Notes under the pieces: generated by a model
What the model was told of the DNA's origin: nothing
Databases searched by the model: none
Seen by the model: the letters and a program-made list of their open reading frames with translations, nothing else
Program-made: the position numbers and the translations under genes
NCBI RefSeq assembly: GCF_042648365.1
Contig: NZ_JBHRXI010000015.1
Location: 1 to 64,000, forward strand
Reading direction: 5' to 3'
Length of the DNA stretch: 64,000 bases
DNA from: Lutimaribacter_A marinistellae
GTDB lineage: Bacteria > Pseudomonadota > Alphaproteobacteria > Rhodobacterales > Rhodobacteraceae
Shown here: positions 1-9,017 of the stretch, one piece after another
How the letters are laid out: each line of letters opens with the position of its first letter
How positions within the stretch are numbered: position 1 is the stretch's first letter

Positions 1-1598
1 CCGGTGTTGTTGGCCGGGTTCTGAAGGCTTGCGAAGACGCCGGTCAGCTGGGCGTTGTAGTAGGAGGCCCGGTCCTGTCCCTCGCCGCCGTCGAGAACGT
101 CGCGCCCGGCGCCGCCGAGCAGGGTGTCGTTGCCGGCCTCGCCGCGGATGATGTCCCAGCCGGAGTTGCCGCTGATGAAGTCATCGCCATCGCCGCCCAG
201 CATCGTGTCCGAGCCGCCGCGACCGTACATGTAGTCGGTCTCGCCGCCGCCATCCATGCGGTTGGAGCCCATGTTGCCGCGCAGCCGGTTCGACAGGTCG
301 TTGCCGTCCCCGTTGATATCGTCGCCACCAAGCAGCGTCAGCTCTTCGATATTGTCGGCCAGCTGGTAGGAGACCGCACTTTCCACGGTGTCATTGCCGC
401 TGTCCACGTCCTCGTCGATCAGCAGGCTTCCATCGTCGATTATAAAGAGATCGTTGCCGGATCCACCCCAGACATGAATGCCCGGATACCCATCGATACC
501 GGTGACATGGCCACCGCGTCCGTCATAGGTATCGTCGCCGGAACCGAGAGAGACTGCGCCCGCCGTGCCGGTATTGACCACGACATCGTTGTTGTTGCCG
601 GCCTGAATCGTCATCGTGATCAACCCGGTGTTCTCGAAGCGGTCTTCGCCCCAGCCGAGGTCCATGGAGCCTACGATCTCGCCACTGTTCTGCACGTAGT
701 CATCGCCACCCAGCAGCCGGGTTTCGCCGACGATCAGGCCAGAGTTGATGATGGTGTCATCGCGGTTGCCCCCCTGGTCGACCTGGATATCGCCAAGGAT
801 TTCACCGCTGTTTTCAAGGAAAAGCGCGGCCGTCCAGCTTTGGCCCGCATAAGCGGAATAGAACTGGATTGCGGTGTTGCCGACACCCTCGACGGTGCCC
901 GAGTTGAAGATGCGGGTCGTGGTCGCGCCGCTCCAGGACTCGTCATATCCGAAGAAGCGCATCGCCCATTCACCCGAGACCGTGCCGTGATTGACGATCT
1001 CGTTCGTGTTCGTGGCATCGATCGACAAGCCGTAGCTGCGACCCGTGATGATGCCGTAGTTCTCGACATCCACGTCACGCCCTTCGCCCCAGATCACGAC
1101 GCCATTGCTTTCGCCATGAATGCGACCGGTATTGATCAGCCTTGCGGAGCCTGTTCCGGAATCCTGCATGCGGACGGCTGCGTCCTGCGAGCTGTCCTGA
1201 TCCGTCTGGGTGATCGAGCCGTTGTTGATGATGACGGACTCGGAAGCGCCCCAGGTCTTGATGCCGGCATTCTCACCTACGACGTCGCCATCGTTCAGAA
1301 TGAAGCTTGCAGCGCTGGTTTCGACATAGATCCCCGAGTATTGCAGTGCGCGGATGGCGGCATCCCGGTCGATCTGGATATCGACATTCGTATTGTGCTG
1401 TGCATCGATTCCGTAGGTGCCGGCATAAATCTGGCCGAGAATGATGAGTTCCAGTGAATCCGCGACAAGATTGCTGTCAATCCCTGCGCCAGATGCGATG
1501 ATTTCGGCATAATCGTATAACAGATAACTTTGAACCGTGCCGGCGCCGTCGGTAATGGTGTATGTACCAGTTACATTTCCAATTGTATTGATCGCCAT
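1..1598 (-). CDS. RTX-type calcium-binding repeat protein, 3' part beyond window
   Basis: A continuous reading frame runs leftward from an ATG at 1598 to the window edge (at least 532 codons, no stop), preceded by a good ribosome site (GGAGGGAAG). There is no signal peptide, as expected for type I secretion. Roughly residues 90-430 are short repeats of the type 'NSGxIxG' (e.g. NNGSITQT, NTGRIHGE, NSGEILGD, NSGLIVGE), suggesting a parallel beta-helix. From about residue 430 come hemolysin-type calcium-binding motifs: an SYQLADNIEELTLLG segment, then nonapeptide-like units GGDGDDFIS, GEAGNDTLL and GGAGRDVLD. It is likely a secreted or surface protein; the C-terminal secretion signal and any catalytic domain lie outside the window. 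The family is secure, the function is not known. Confidence 0.85.
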   Translation of the reverse strand, partial: MAINTIGNVTGTYTITDGAGTVQSYLLYDYAEIIASGAGIDSNLVADSLELIILGQIYAGTYGIDAQHNTNVDIQIDRDAAIRALQYSGIYVETSAASFILNDGDVVGENAGIKTWGASESVIINNGSITQTDQDSSQDAAVRMQDSGTGSARLINTGRIHGESNGVVIWGEGRDVDVENYGIITGRSYGLSIDATNTNEIVNHGTVSGEWAMRFFGYDESWSGATTTRIFNSGTVEGVGNTAIQFYSAYAGQSWTAALFLENSGEILGDIQVDQGGNRDDTIINSGLIVGETRLLGGDDYVQNSGEIVGSMDLGWGEDRFENTGLITMTIQAGNNNDVVVNTGTAGAVSLGSGDDTYDGRGGHVTGIDGYPGIHVWGGSGNDLFIIDDGSLLIDEDVDSGNDTVESAVSYQLADNIEELTLLGGDDINGDGNDLSNRLRGNMGSNRMDGGGETDYMYGRGGSDTMLGGDGDDFISGNSGWDIIRGEAGNDTLLGGAGRDVLDGGEGQDRASYYNAQLTGVFASLQNPANNT

Positions 1599-1868
1599 GA
1601 GTCTTCCCTCCAACCAACAAAAATAAATGCGTAAGCAGTTTAGCCGCAGATCGAAATTCCGTAAGGGTAACTTTCGGAAACTTTCGGCAATCGGCCAAAA
1701 CTGGCCGTTGGCCCCGCCGATAACGAAACCTGCAAACGCGCCTCGGTCATTGGTGCGCCTTGCCGGAGTGGCCGGGAACCGAGCGCGGCAGGGCTAGGAA
1801 AACGTTTGTCTTTCCCGGATAACTCATTACGCTGACCCCGGATTCCGGAGGCGTTGGGAGGACGCGGA

Positions 1869-3398
1869 TTGGAGTTCCTGGCCTATTTCGGGGATGTGTT
1901 CACGCCCATCAATTTCGGCCTTCTGATGATCGGCACCATTGGTGGCCTGATCCTAGGGGCGACGCCTGGTCTGTCTCCGACGATGGCGGTGGCGCTGCTG
2001 ATCCCGTTCACGTTCAAGCTCGACCCCACGCAGGGCCTTATCCTGTTGGGGGCGGCCTACACGTCCACGGTGGCGGGTGGGGCGGTCAGCGCCATCCTGC
2101 TCAAGATCCCCGGTGCACCTGCGAACATAGCCACGACGTTGGACGGACATGCAATGGCCCGAAAAGGGCAGGGCGCGCGCGCGTTGCAACTCTCTTTTGT
2201 CGCCTCGGCGGTCGGCGGTGTTTTCGGTGTGCTCCTTCTGATCTTCCTCACTCCGCTGCTGGCGCAATGGGCGCTTGCGTTCGGTCCTTCGCACCTGTTC
2301 TGGCTTGCTATTCTTGGCGTGACGGTCATCGGTTCGTTGGACTCGAGTTCTGTTGTCAAGGGATTGCTGGCCGGATGCATCGGCCTTTGGCTGTCGACCA
2401 TCGGGTTCGATGACATCATGGGCGCCCAACGCTTTATTTTTCATCCGAGCGTATCGGGGGGCATAAACGTGATCCCGGCGCTTATCGGTCTGTTCGCGAT
2501 CCCGCAGGTGATCTCGATGTTTGCGAAGGGACGTCAGCGGCTGGATGCCGAGGTCATCACGGTCGAGCGGCACCCGATCGCCGACGCAGTGCGCGAGGTG
2601 TTCCGCCGCTCTCGGGCGCTGGTGATCGGTACCCTTTCAGGGTCGGTCATCGGCCTGATCCCCGGTGTCGGAGGACAGATCGCCGGGCTTGTCGCCTATG
2701 ATCAGGCACGCAAGATGAGCCCCGAGCGTGACAGCTTCGGCAAAGGTCACAGCGAAGGCGTGATCGCCGCGGAAAGTGCAAACAACGCCATGGTGGGGCC
2801 ATCGCTCGTCCCGCTACTGACCTTGTCAATTCCTGGCTCGCCCACGGCGGCCGTTTTGCTGGGCGGATTGCTGATCCACGGGATTTTTCCGGGAAGCGAC
2901 CTGTTCGACAACTACCCGGGCGTGGCCTGGACATTCATCAACTCGATGCTGGTCGGGCAGATCCTGATGTGTATCTTCGGCTTGTATGTCGCGGGGTTGG
3001 CTGCGCGGGTGGCGCGCGTGCCCAACGCGGTCATGGCGGCCATCGTGCTGGGCCTTGCCGTTTTCGGCAGCTACTCGGTCCAGCATTCGATGGGCGACGT
3101 ATATGTCATGATGGCGCTCGGAACCGGCATGTTCTTTCTGGAACGGTTCGGCTTTTCGGCGGCGCCGCTGGTACTTGGCCTTATCCTCGGCCCGATTGCC
3201 GAGGCAAACTTCGTGCAGGGCGCCATGATCGCGACGGCGACATCCAGCATCGGCGCGTATTTCTTCACGGGACTTCTGAACATGGTCCTGATCGCGGTGG
3301 TCGTGGCGTCCATCGCCTACTCGGTCTGGATGGAGCTGCGCAGCCGCCGCTACACGACCAAGGAAGATGCCGTCGCCCAGGAGGAGGCGGCGACATGA
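1869..3398 (+). CDS. tctA: Tripartite tricarboxylate transporter, large membrane subunit TctA
   Basis: About 509 residues, almost entirely hydrophobic, with the TctA hallmarks: an early glycine-rich GATPGLSPTMAVALLIP segment, a repeat in the second half (LIPGVGGQIAGLVAYDQARK) and the PLLTLSIPGSPTAAVLLGGL block. I start it at TTG 1869 because GGGAGG at 1856-1861 sits seven bases upstream; an in-frame TTG at 1854 overlaps that ribosome site. It forms the secondary-active inner-membrane channel that takes solute from the periplasmic TctC protein. The gene overlaps tctB by four bases (ATGA). The gene order A-B-C is the reverse of the common C-B-A order. The substrate cannot be read from this subunit. 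Confidence 0.93.
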   Translation: MEFLAYFGDVFTPINFGLLMIGTIGGLILGATPGLSPTMAVALLIPFTFKLDPTQGLILLGAAYTSTVAGGAVSAILLKIPGAPANIATTLDGHAMARKGQGARALQLSFVASAVGGVFGVLLLIFLTPLLAQWALAFGPSHLFWLAILGVTVIGSLDSSSVVKGLLAGCIGLWLSTIGFDDIMGAQRFIFHPSVSGGINVIPALIGLFAIPQVISMFAKGRQRLDAEVITVERHPIADAVREVFRRSRALVIGTLSGSVIGLIPGVGGQIAGLVAYDQARKMSPERDSFGKGHSEGVIAAESANNAMVGPSLVPLLTLSIPGSPTAAVLLGGLLIHGIFPGSDLFDNYPGVAWTFINSMLVGQILMCIFGLYVAGLAARVARVPNAVMAAIVLGLAVFGSYSVQHSMGDVYVMMALGTGMFFLERFGFSAAPLVLGLILGPIAEANFVQGAMIATATSSIGAYFFTGLLNMVLIAVVVASIAYSVWMELRSRRYTTKEDAVAQEEAAT

Positions 3399-3859
3399 CC
3401 GGCCTACCACGCAGCCAGCATATCGTGGCCAGCGGGATGGTCGCCGCGGTCGGGGTGTATGTGGCCTATGTCAGCTTCACGTCAGAGCCGGCACGCGCCT
3501 TCCTGTTTCCCCGTATCATTTCGACCGTTTTCGTCGTCTTGGCCCTCTGGACCTTTGGAAAAGCGCTGCTTGGCAAGACTAAGGTCGGTCTGGGGCTGAC
3601 TACAAGCGCGGTGGCGAACATCCTGCCCGGACTGATCGTATCGCTGGTCTTCGTTTTCTGGGCCGCTGAGACGCTGGGCTTTTACACGGCCTCGACGATA
3701 ACCTTATTCATTCTTCTGACCCTTTACGATCCCGCGCCCCATGGCGAGCTCAATAGTTGGATCAAACGTATCGTCATCACGGCCGGGTTTCTGGCCGTGA
3801 TGTATTTTCTCTTCGCGATCGTGCTGAACGTCTTTACGCCGCGAGAGATTTTCTTCTGA
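3395..3859 (+). CDS. tctB: Tripartite tricarboxylate transporter, small membrane subunit TctB
   Basis: A 154-residue protein starting at the ATG that overlaps the tctA stop. Four hydrophobic segments are visible (about residues 10-28, 38-55, 72-90 and 120-145), the topology of the small four-helix TctB subunit, and a conserved-looking FPRIISTVFVVLALW stretch follows the first helix. TctB associates with TctA in the inner membrane. A longer open frame extends upstream inside tctA but is an artefact of high GC. Identity rests on size, topology and position between tctA and tctC, since TctB proteins are poorly conserved. Confidence 0.85.
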   Translation: MTGLPRSQHIVASGMVAAVGVYVAYVSFTSEPARAFLFPRIISTVFVVLALWTFGKALLGKTKVGLGLTTSAVANILPGLIVSLVFVFWAAETLGFYTASTITLFILLTLYDPAPHGELNSWIKRIVITAGFLAVMYFLFAIVLNVFTPREIFF

Positions 3860-3899
3860 ACCGCAATAGCGGCAGAGCATTCATCCAAGGGAGGACCAA

Positions 3900-4868
3900 A
3901 TGAAAAAACTGATTGCAGCCGCGTCCATTGCGCTAATGGGCCTTACAGGTGCCGCCGTGGCCGAGGGCCACGAGAATTACCCCGAACGTCCATTGATGCT
4001 GATGGTCAGCTATGGCGCGGGCGGTGCGACCGATTTCCAGGCGCGTATCGTGACCATGACGGCCGGCAACGAGGATGCGCTGGGGATGCCCATCGCGATC
4101 ATCAACAAGCCGGGCGCCGGGGGGCGTGTCGGTTGGAACTGGTTCGCCACGCAGGCCGAGGCCGACGGCTACACCCTGGGCGCCTATAACATTCCGCATT
4201 TCATCGCCCAGTCGATCGAAGGCGGGGTCGAATACGGTGCCGACAGTTTCGAACCGATCGCCAACTGGGGGGCCGATCCGGCGGTGTTCGTCGTTGCCGC
4301 CGATAGCGAGTTCAACTCGATGCAGGATGTCGTGAACTACGCAAAGGAAAATCCCGGCGGTCTCACCTTCTCGGGGGCGGGACTGTTCGTGGGACATCAC
4401 ATCGCGGCCCTGCAACTCGAAAAGGCGGCGGGCGTGAAGCTTGCCTATATTCCCAATAACGCGGGCGGGGCCGGAGCCATGAAGGCCGTGATCGCCGGGG
4501 AGGTCCTGGGAGGGGTCAACAACCTGTCCGATGCTTTCCGTGCGCGTGAAGCGGGCAATGTCAAAATCCTGGGCGTTTTCGACCTCGAACGGAACGATTT
4601 CCTTCCCGATGTTCCGACGATGAAGGAACAGGGCTTTGACATCGACAATGCCAGCGTCAACTTTCGCGGGGTCATGGTGCCCAAGGGAACGCCGCAACCA
4701 ATCATTGACAAGCTGGCCGAGATCGTGCCGACGATGTTCGAGAACAAGCGCGTGAAAGGCAAGATGGACGCGGGCGGAAGCCCGATGCATGTCATGACCC
4801 GCGACGAGGTCATCGAGATGTGGAAGGCGCGCGAGGAAACACTCAAGGATCTTCTCGCCGGCCTGTGA
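3900..4868 (+). CDS. tctC: Tripartite tricarboxylate transporter substrate-binding protein TctC
   Basis: 322 residues with a clear Sec signal peptide (MKKLIAAASIALMGLTGAAVA, cleavage near residue 22) followed by the Bug/TctC family opening 'YPERPLMLMVSYGAGGATDFQAR' region and the family's IINKPGAGGRVGWNWF block near residue 63. GGGAGG lies seven bases before the ATG. It binds the solute in the periplasm and delivers it to TctAB. A strong stem-loop follows the stop (4876-4905). The downstream CoA ligase and acylating dehydrogenase suggest a short organic acid as the ligand; tricarboxylate, sulfoacetate or another carboxylate are all open. Confidence 0.9.
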   Translation: MKKLIAAASIALMGLTGAAVAEGHENYPERPLMLMVSYGAGGATDFQARIVTMTAGNEDALGMPIAIINKPGAGGRVGWNWFATQAEADGYTLGAYNIPHFIAQSIEGGVEYGADSFEPIANWGADPAVFVVAADSEFNSMQDVVNYAKENPGGLTFSGAGLFVGHHIAALQLEKAAGVKLAYIPNNAGGAGAMKAVIAGEVLGGVNNLSDAFRAREAGNVKILGVFDLERNDFLPDVPTMKEQGFDIDNASVNFRGVMVPKGTPQPIIDKLAEIVPTMFENKRVKGKMDAGGSPMHVMTRDEVIEMWKAREETLKDLLAGL

Positions 4869-4875
4869 CACGGAC

Positions 4876-4905
4876 CGGGGCGCTCAGGGTCACCTGCGCG
4901 CCCCG
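4876..4905 (+). other. Intercistronic stem-loop after tctC
   Basis: CGGGGCGC (4876-4883) pairs with GCGCCCCG (4898-4905) around a 14-base loop. No T-run follows, so it is more likely an mRNA-stabilising or partial-termination hairpin between the binding-protein gene and the dehydrogenase gene than a full terminator. Confidence 0.55.
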
Positions 4906-4925
4906 CAGACTTGAAAGGTGACACG

Positions 4926-6329
4926 ATGAATGCCCCCGATCCGATTGCCGAGCTGGACATGATTATCGCCCGCGCGCGCGCTGCGCAGCGCCGCTACGAG
5001 GCGGAGGGGAGCCAGGAACGTTACAATCGCGCGGCCGAGGCAGCCGGCTGGGCCATCATGGAGCCCGACCGGAACCGGGAGCTTGCCGAACTGGCCGTCG
5101 CGACGACGGGCCTTGGCAACGTGCCGGACAAGATCATCAAGAACCATCGCAAGACACTGGGCCTGCTGCGTGACATTAAGGGCGTGGCGACCTTCGGGGT
5201 GATCCGCGATGATGCAGCCACGGGTATCACCGAAATCGCGCGACCCAAGGGTGTCGTCGGGGCGATCGTGCCTTCGACGAACCCGGCTGCGACACCGGCG
5301 AACAACATCATCAACGCATTGAAATGCGGCAATGCGATCGTCGTCGCGCCATCCCCCAAAGGGGTTGCCAGCTGCGAGCGCCTGATCGCGTTCATCCATG
5401 CGGAGTTCGCAAAGATCGGTGAAGACCCGGACCTTGTGTTGATGGTTCCCGCACCGGGGTCAAAGGAAAAGACGCAAAGGCTGATGGAAAACTGCGACAT
5501 GATCGTGGCAACCGGAAGTCAGAACAACGTGCACCGTGCGCAGACCGCAGGGACTCCCGCTGTCGCTGTCGGGGCGGGCAATGTGACGGTGATCGTTGAC
5601 GAAACCGCCGATCTTCTGGATGCCGCCGAAAAGATCCGCGCCTCCAAGACGTTCGACAATGCCACTTCCTGTTCCTCGGAAAACTCGGTGGTGGTCGTCG
5701 ATGCGGTGAAGGATGCCTTTCTCGAGGCCCTAAGCGTGACCGGCGGCGCGGTGATCGAGGACGAAGACCTCGTTGTCTCCGCCCTATGGCCTGACGGCCA
5801 CCTCAACCGCGCGGCAATCGCGCAGGACGCCGACAAGATGATTTCTGCCTTGGGACTGGCTGGCAAGGTTCCGGAAGGCACCGAGTACATCGCCGTGCCG
5901 ACCAGTGGCATCGGTTCGGATCATCCGCTTTCCGGCGAGAAACTCAGCCGCGTTCTGGCACTGTATCATGCGGCGAATTTCGACGAGGCGGTTCAAATCA
6001 CGCGCGAGATCCAGATGCACCAGGGGGCTGGCCATTCCGTCGGCTTGCATACCAATGAGCAGGCGCGGCCCATGCGACTTGCGCGCGAGATCCCGACCAG
6101 CCGGGTGATCGTGAACCAGGCGCATACCTTTGCGACAGGGGGAGCATTTACCAACGGCATGCCGTTTTCGCTGTCGATGGGCTGCGGCAGCTGGGGTGGG
6201 AACGCGGTGGACGAAAACGTTCACTGGAAGCACTTCCTGCAATCGACGAAAATCGTGCGCGAGATACCCGCGCGGGAACCGACTCTGGACGAGATATTCG
6301 GAAACTACTGGGATGTGGCCGGTCGATGA
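4926..6329 (+). CDS. CoA-acylating aldehyde dehydrogenase, sulfoacetaldehyde dehydrogenase (SauS)-like
   Basis: 467 residues of the aldehyde dehydrogenase superfamily, in the branch that forms or uses acyl-CoA (AdhE/EutE/SauS). The catalytic Cys is C249 in NATSCSSENSVV, and the C-terminal GCGSWGGNAVDENVHWKHF signature is typical of acylating members. ATG 4926 is preferred over an in-frame TTG at 4911, because AAAGGTG lies just upstream of 4926. Its stop overlaps the start of the next gene by four bases, so a CoA ligase is translationally coupled to it: acid to acyl-CoA to aldehyde (or the reverse) is the implied path. The SauS/SauT pairing for sulfoacetate is the best-known precedent, but no sulfoacetaldehyde acetyltransferase gene is present here, so the substrate is inference. 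Confidence 0.78.
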   Translation: MNAPDPIAELDMIIARARAAQRRYEAEGSQERYNRAAEAAGWAIMEPDRNRELAELAVATTGLGNVPDKIIKNHRKTLGLLRDIKGVATFGVIRDDAATGITEIARPKGVVGAIVPSTNPAATPANNIINALKCGNAIVVAPSPKGVASCERLIAFIHAEFAKIGEDPDLVLMVPAPGSKEKTQRLMENCDMIVATGSQNNVHRAQTAGTPAVAVGAGNVTVIVDETADLLDAAEKIRASKTFDNATSCSSENSVVVVDAVKDAFLEALSVTGGAVIEDEDLVVSALWPDGHLNRAAIAQDADKMISALGLAGKVPEGTEYIAVPTSGIGSDHPLSGEKLSRVLALYHAANFDEAVQITREIQMHQGAGHSVGLHTNEQARPMRLAREIPTSRVIVNQAHTFATGGAFTNGMPFSLSMGCGSWGGNAVDENVHWKHFLQSTKIVREIPAREPTLDEIFGNYWDVAGR

Positions 6330-7816
6330 AGCTGTCACCCGGCACGCCGCCCGAGGGCACGGTTCGCGATTGGCTGACGCATCGCGCCGATTTGGGCGGT
6401 GTGGCTGTCGTTTTCCCCGAGACCGGCTCGCAGATAAAATGGGCCGAGCTTCGCGATGAAGCGTTCGCCTTTGCCCGTCTCCTGACACGTAAAGGCGTTC
6501 GCAAGGGCGAAAGCATCGCGATCGTGGCACCGAATAGCCGCGAAGGTATCGTCGCCCTTTACGGAACGCTGGTGGGTGGTTTCCGTACCACGATGATCAA
6601 CCTTGCCGCCGGTCGCGATGCAATCGCTTTTGCGCTGTCACATTGCGAGGCGCGCTTTGCCTTCGTTCATGCCGATTGCCGCGAGACATTCGACGCCGCC
6701 AACGAAACCGGCATCGAAATCATCGAAACCGGCCCAAGCGGGAAAGTCGAGCTTCATGAGCTGCATCCAAATGATCATGCGCTGTTGATGTACACTTCCG
6801 GCACGACCGGGCGGCCAAAGGGGGTGTTGCATAGTCATTCCAGCCTCTTGGCCGGTGGTTGGACGACGGCCATCGCGCATGAGCTGAACGAGGCGGATCG
6901 CGGGTTCTGCGTGCTGCCGGTCTATCACATCAACGGGCTTTGCGTGACAGTGATGGGATCGCTCGTGTCCGGCGGGTCGCTGGCCATGGTCTCTCGCTTT
7001 TCGGCTTCGCGCTTCTGGGAACAGGCTGGCAAATGCAAGGTGACCTGGTTTTCTGCGGTGCCGACGATCATTTCGCATCTCCTGCACGGCGACGCCGAAC
7101 CGGATGCGCAGACCCGTGCGCACCTGCGGTTCGGACGCTCCGCCTCGTCGGCCCTGGCAATCGAAACACAATCGGCGTTCGAAGCGCGTTTTGGCGTTCC
7201 GCTTGTCGAGACCATGGGCCTCACTGAAACTGCGGCGCAGATACTGTCGAATCCGCTTCCACCAGGAACGCGCAAGATAGGGTCTCCGGGTATCCAGTTT
7301 GGATGTGAGGTCGAGATTCAGGATGACAGGGGAAACCGCGTTGCGACGGACACGGAGGGCGAGATTGTCATTCGTGGACCGAACGTGATGGAAGGGTACC
7401 TGAAAAACCCCGAGGCGACGGCGGAGTGTTTTCGCAACGGCTGGCTTCGCAGCGGTGATCTGGCGCGCATGGATGGCGAAGGATACGTTTTCGTGACGGG
7501 GCGGCTCAAGGAGTTGATCATCAAGGGTGGTGAAAACATCGCTCCGCGAGAGATCGACGAAGCGCTTTATGCCCATCCCGACGTCATAGAGGCGGCTGCC
7601 TTTGCCCGGAAGAGTGACCGGTATGGAGAGACGGTTGAAGCCGCCGTGCGGCTGAAGCAAGATTGCGCAACAAAACCGGGCGACTTGATGGACCTGTGCA
7701 CCCAAAAACTTGGTCGGTTCAAGGCGCCCGACAGGATTCATGTGATGGACGAATTGCCGAAAGGGCCGTCAGGCAAAATCCAGAGGCTCAAGCTCGCGGA
7801 TATTCTCGGGCCGTGA
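6326..7816 (+). CDS. AMP-forming acyl-CoA synthetase (SauT-like candidate)
   Basis: 496 residues of the class I adenylate-forming superfamily. Motifs in order: P-loop YTSGTTGRPKGV near residue 155, core ETMGLTETA near 295, SGDLARMDGEGY near 375, hinge GRLKELIIKGGENI near 393, and the catalytic Lys of PKGPSGKIQR near 485. It activates a carboxylic acid to the acyl-adenylate and then the CoA thioester. The start ATG overlaps the stop of the acylating dehydrogenase, so the two very likely act on one metabolite imported by TctABC. The acyl chain cannot be told from the motifs; a small acid fits the partner enzyme. Confidence 0.82.
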   Translation: MKLSPGTPPEGTVRDWLTHRADLGGVAVVFPETGSQIKWAELRDEAFAFARLLTRKGVRKGESIAIVAPNSREGIVALYGTLVGGFRTTMINLAAGRDAIAFALSHCEARFAFVHADCRETFDAANETGIEIIETGPSGKVELHELHPNDHALLMYTSGTTGRPKGVLHSHSSLLAGGWTTAIAHELNEADRGFCVLPVYHINGLCVTVMGSLVSGGSLAMVSRFSASRFWEQAGKCKVTWFSAVPTIISHLLHGDAEPDAQTRAHLRFGRSASSALAIETQSAFEARFGVPLVETMGLTETAAQILSNPLPPGTRKIGSPGIQFGCEVEIQDDRGNRVATDTEGEIVIRGPNVMEGYLKNPEATAECFRNGWLRSGDLARMDGEGYVFVTGRLKELIIKGGENIAPREIDEALYAHPDVIEAAAFARKSDRYGETVEAAVRLKQDCATKPGDLMDLCTQKLGRFKAPDRIHVMDELPKGPSGKIQRLKLADILGP

Positions 7817-7845
7817 GCGACGGAGAGTTACGATAGAAGGCAGAT

Positions 7846-8982
7846 TCAAGCCTGATCTTGGTTCCAGTTCGTCAACAACGCAGCCATTCGGTTAAGGCCC
7901 TCGTTCAGGTTGACGTCGGCCCCGCCGCCAACACCCAAGCGGACATGACGCGGCTCGCCATAGGCGCTTCCGGGCAGGATGAAGGTACGATAGGGCGGGT
8001 TCAGCAGGCATCTGGCAAATGCGTCGCTGTCACCGCCATTTTCCAGCCGGCCCAAGCCAATCAATCCGGCCTGCGGCCGGTGCCAGCTCAAACCGGGATG
8101 CGATGCGACGAATTTGTCGAGCGTCTTCAGGTTGGCAGCCCCATCCCGTCGTGCACGGCCGATCGCCGCGGCGTAGCGGTCAGGGCGCAACGCGATTTCA
8201 GCCAGAACTTCGCCCATGATGTTCATGATCTCGCTGGAGTTTTCACGCAGGATCACCGCATCCATCACGACAGACTTATCCCGGCAAATCAGCCATCCGG
8301 TCCGCAACCCCTGAAGGCCCAAAGCCTTGGAAACGCTGCCGGTGGTGATTCCGCGCTCGTAGAGCCCGGCCACGCTGGCGGCACGCGGCGCGTCCCATTC
8401 AAGCCCGGCATAGACCTCGTCGATCAACAGCCAAGCGCCGACTGAACGTGCGATATCGACGATCTCGGTCAGTTCATCCGGCTGAAAGAGGCGCCCGGTC
8501 GGGTTGTTGGGATTGCTTAGGAAAATCAGACGCGTGTCGGGGGTGACAGCAGTACGCAACTCGTCAAGCGGCAGGGTCCAACCCTCTTCATCCCGACGGC
8601 GCACGGTGACGAGTTCGGCACCTATTGCGTCTGTCAGCACGCCAACTTGCGGCCAGCCCGGCCCTTCGGTCACCACGCGATCGCCGGGATCGACCAGCTG
8701 CCTTATTGCAAGGTAGTTGGCTTCGGCCGCTCCGGCGGTGATCAGAACATCCTCCAGCTGACAGAGGTTTTCGAGGCCGGCTTGCCGCAACACATGGCCG
8801 CGCAGTTCGGGAAGACCCCGGAAATCTCGGCCGTTCCAATCCAGCGGAAGGTCCGGATCCAGATCCGCGAGGAAGGTGCCCAGCTTTTGTGGAACGGCAT
8901 TAGAAAACCCGACAACTGCCTCCGGTTCGGCGGCGACCGAGTCGAGCAGGTTCTGGAAAAGCTTGTGTATCCTGACTTTCAT
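7846..8982 (-). CDS. PLP-dependent class I/II aminotransferase
   Basis: 378 residues with fold-type I aminotransferase motifs: SNPNNPTGRLF near residue 167, the Asp of LLIDEVYAGLEWD near 196 and the PLP-binding Lys in SVSKALGLQGLRTGW near 228. It probably transfers an amino group from an unidentified amine or amino acid to a keto acid. A GGAG site lies eight bases before the ATG. It is divergent from the metallo-hydrolase gene with only 35 bp between start codons, so their control regions must overlap. Its 3' end faces the acyl-CoA ligase with a 29-bp gap. The substrate is unknown. Confidence 0.82.
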   Translation of the reverse strand: MKVRIHKLFQNLLDSVAAEPEAVVGFSNAVPQKLGTFLADLDPDLPLDWNGRDFRGLPELRGHVLRQAGLENLCQLEDVLITAGAAEANYLAIRQLVDPGDRVVTEGPGWPQVGVLTDAIGAELVTVRRRDEEGWTLPLDELRTAVTPDTRLIFLSNPNNPTGRLFQPDELTEIVDIARSVGAWLLIDEVYAGLEWDAPRAASVAGLYERGITTGSVSKALGLQGLRTGWLICRDKSVVMDAVILRENSSEIMNIMGEVLAEIALRPDRYAAAIGRARRDGAANLKTLDKFVASHPGLSWHRPQAGLIGLGRLENGGDSDAFARCLLNPPYRTFILPGSAYGEPRHVRLGVGGGADVNLNEGLNRMAALLTNWNQDQA

Positions 8983-9017
8983 TGCAAGGCTCCGGCGAAA
9001 GACGATGGAGGGGCAGA

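Noticed and set aside
474..1457. Long + strand open frame opposite the RTX gene
   Set aside because: It is antisense to a frame with clear RTX and helix repeats and a proper ribosome site; its own product resembles nothing.
3098..3109. GACGTATATGTC inside tctA as a third copy of the GntR-type palindrome
   Set aside because: It shares only the GTATAT core and lies deep in coding sequence, so chance is the simpler explanation.
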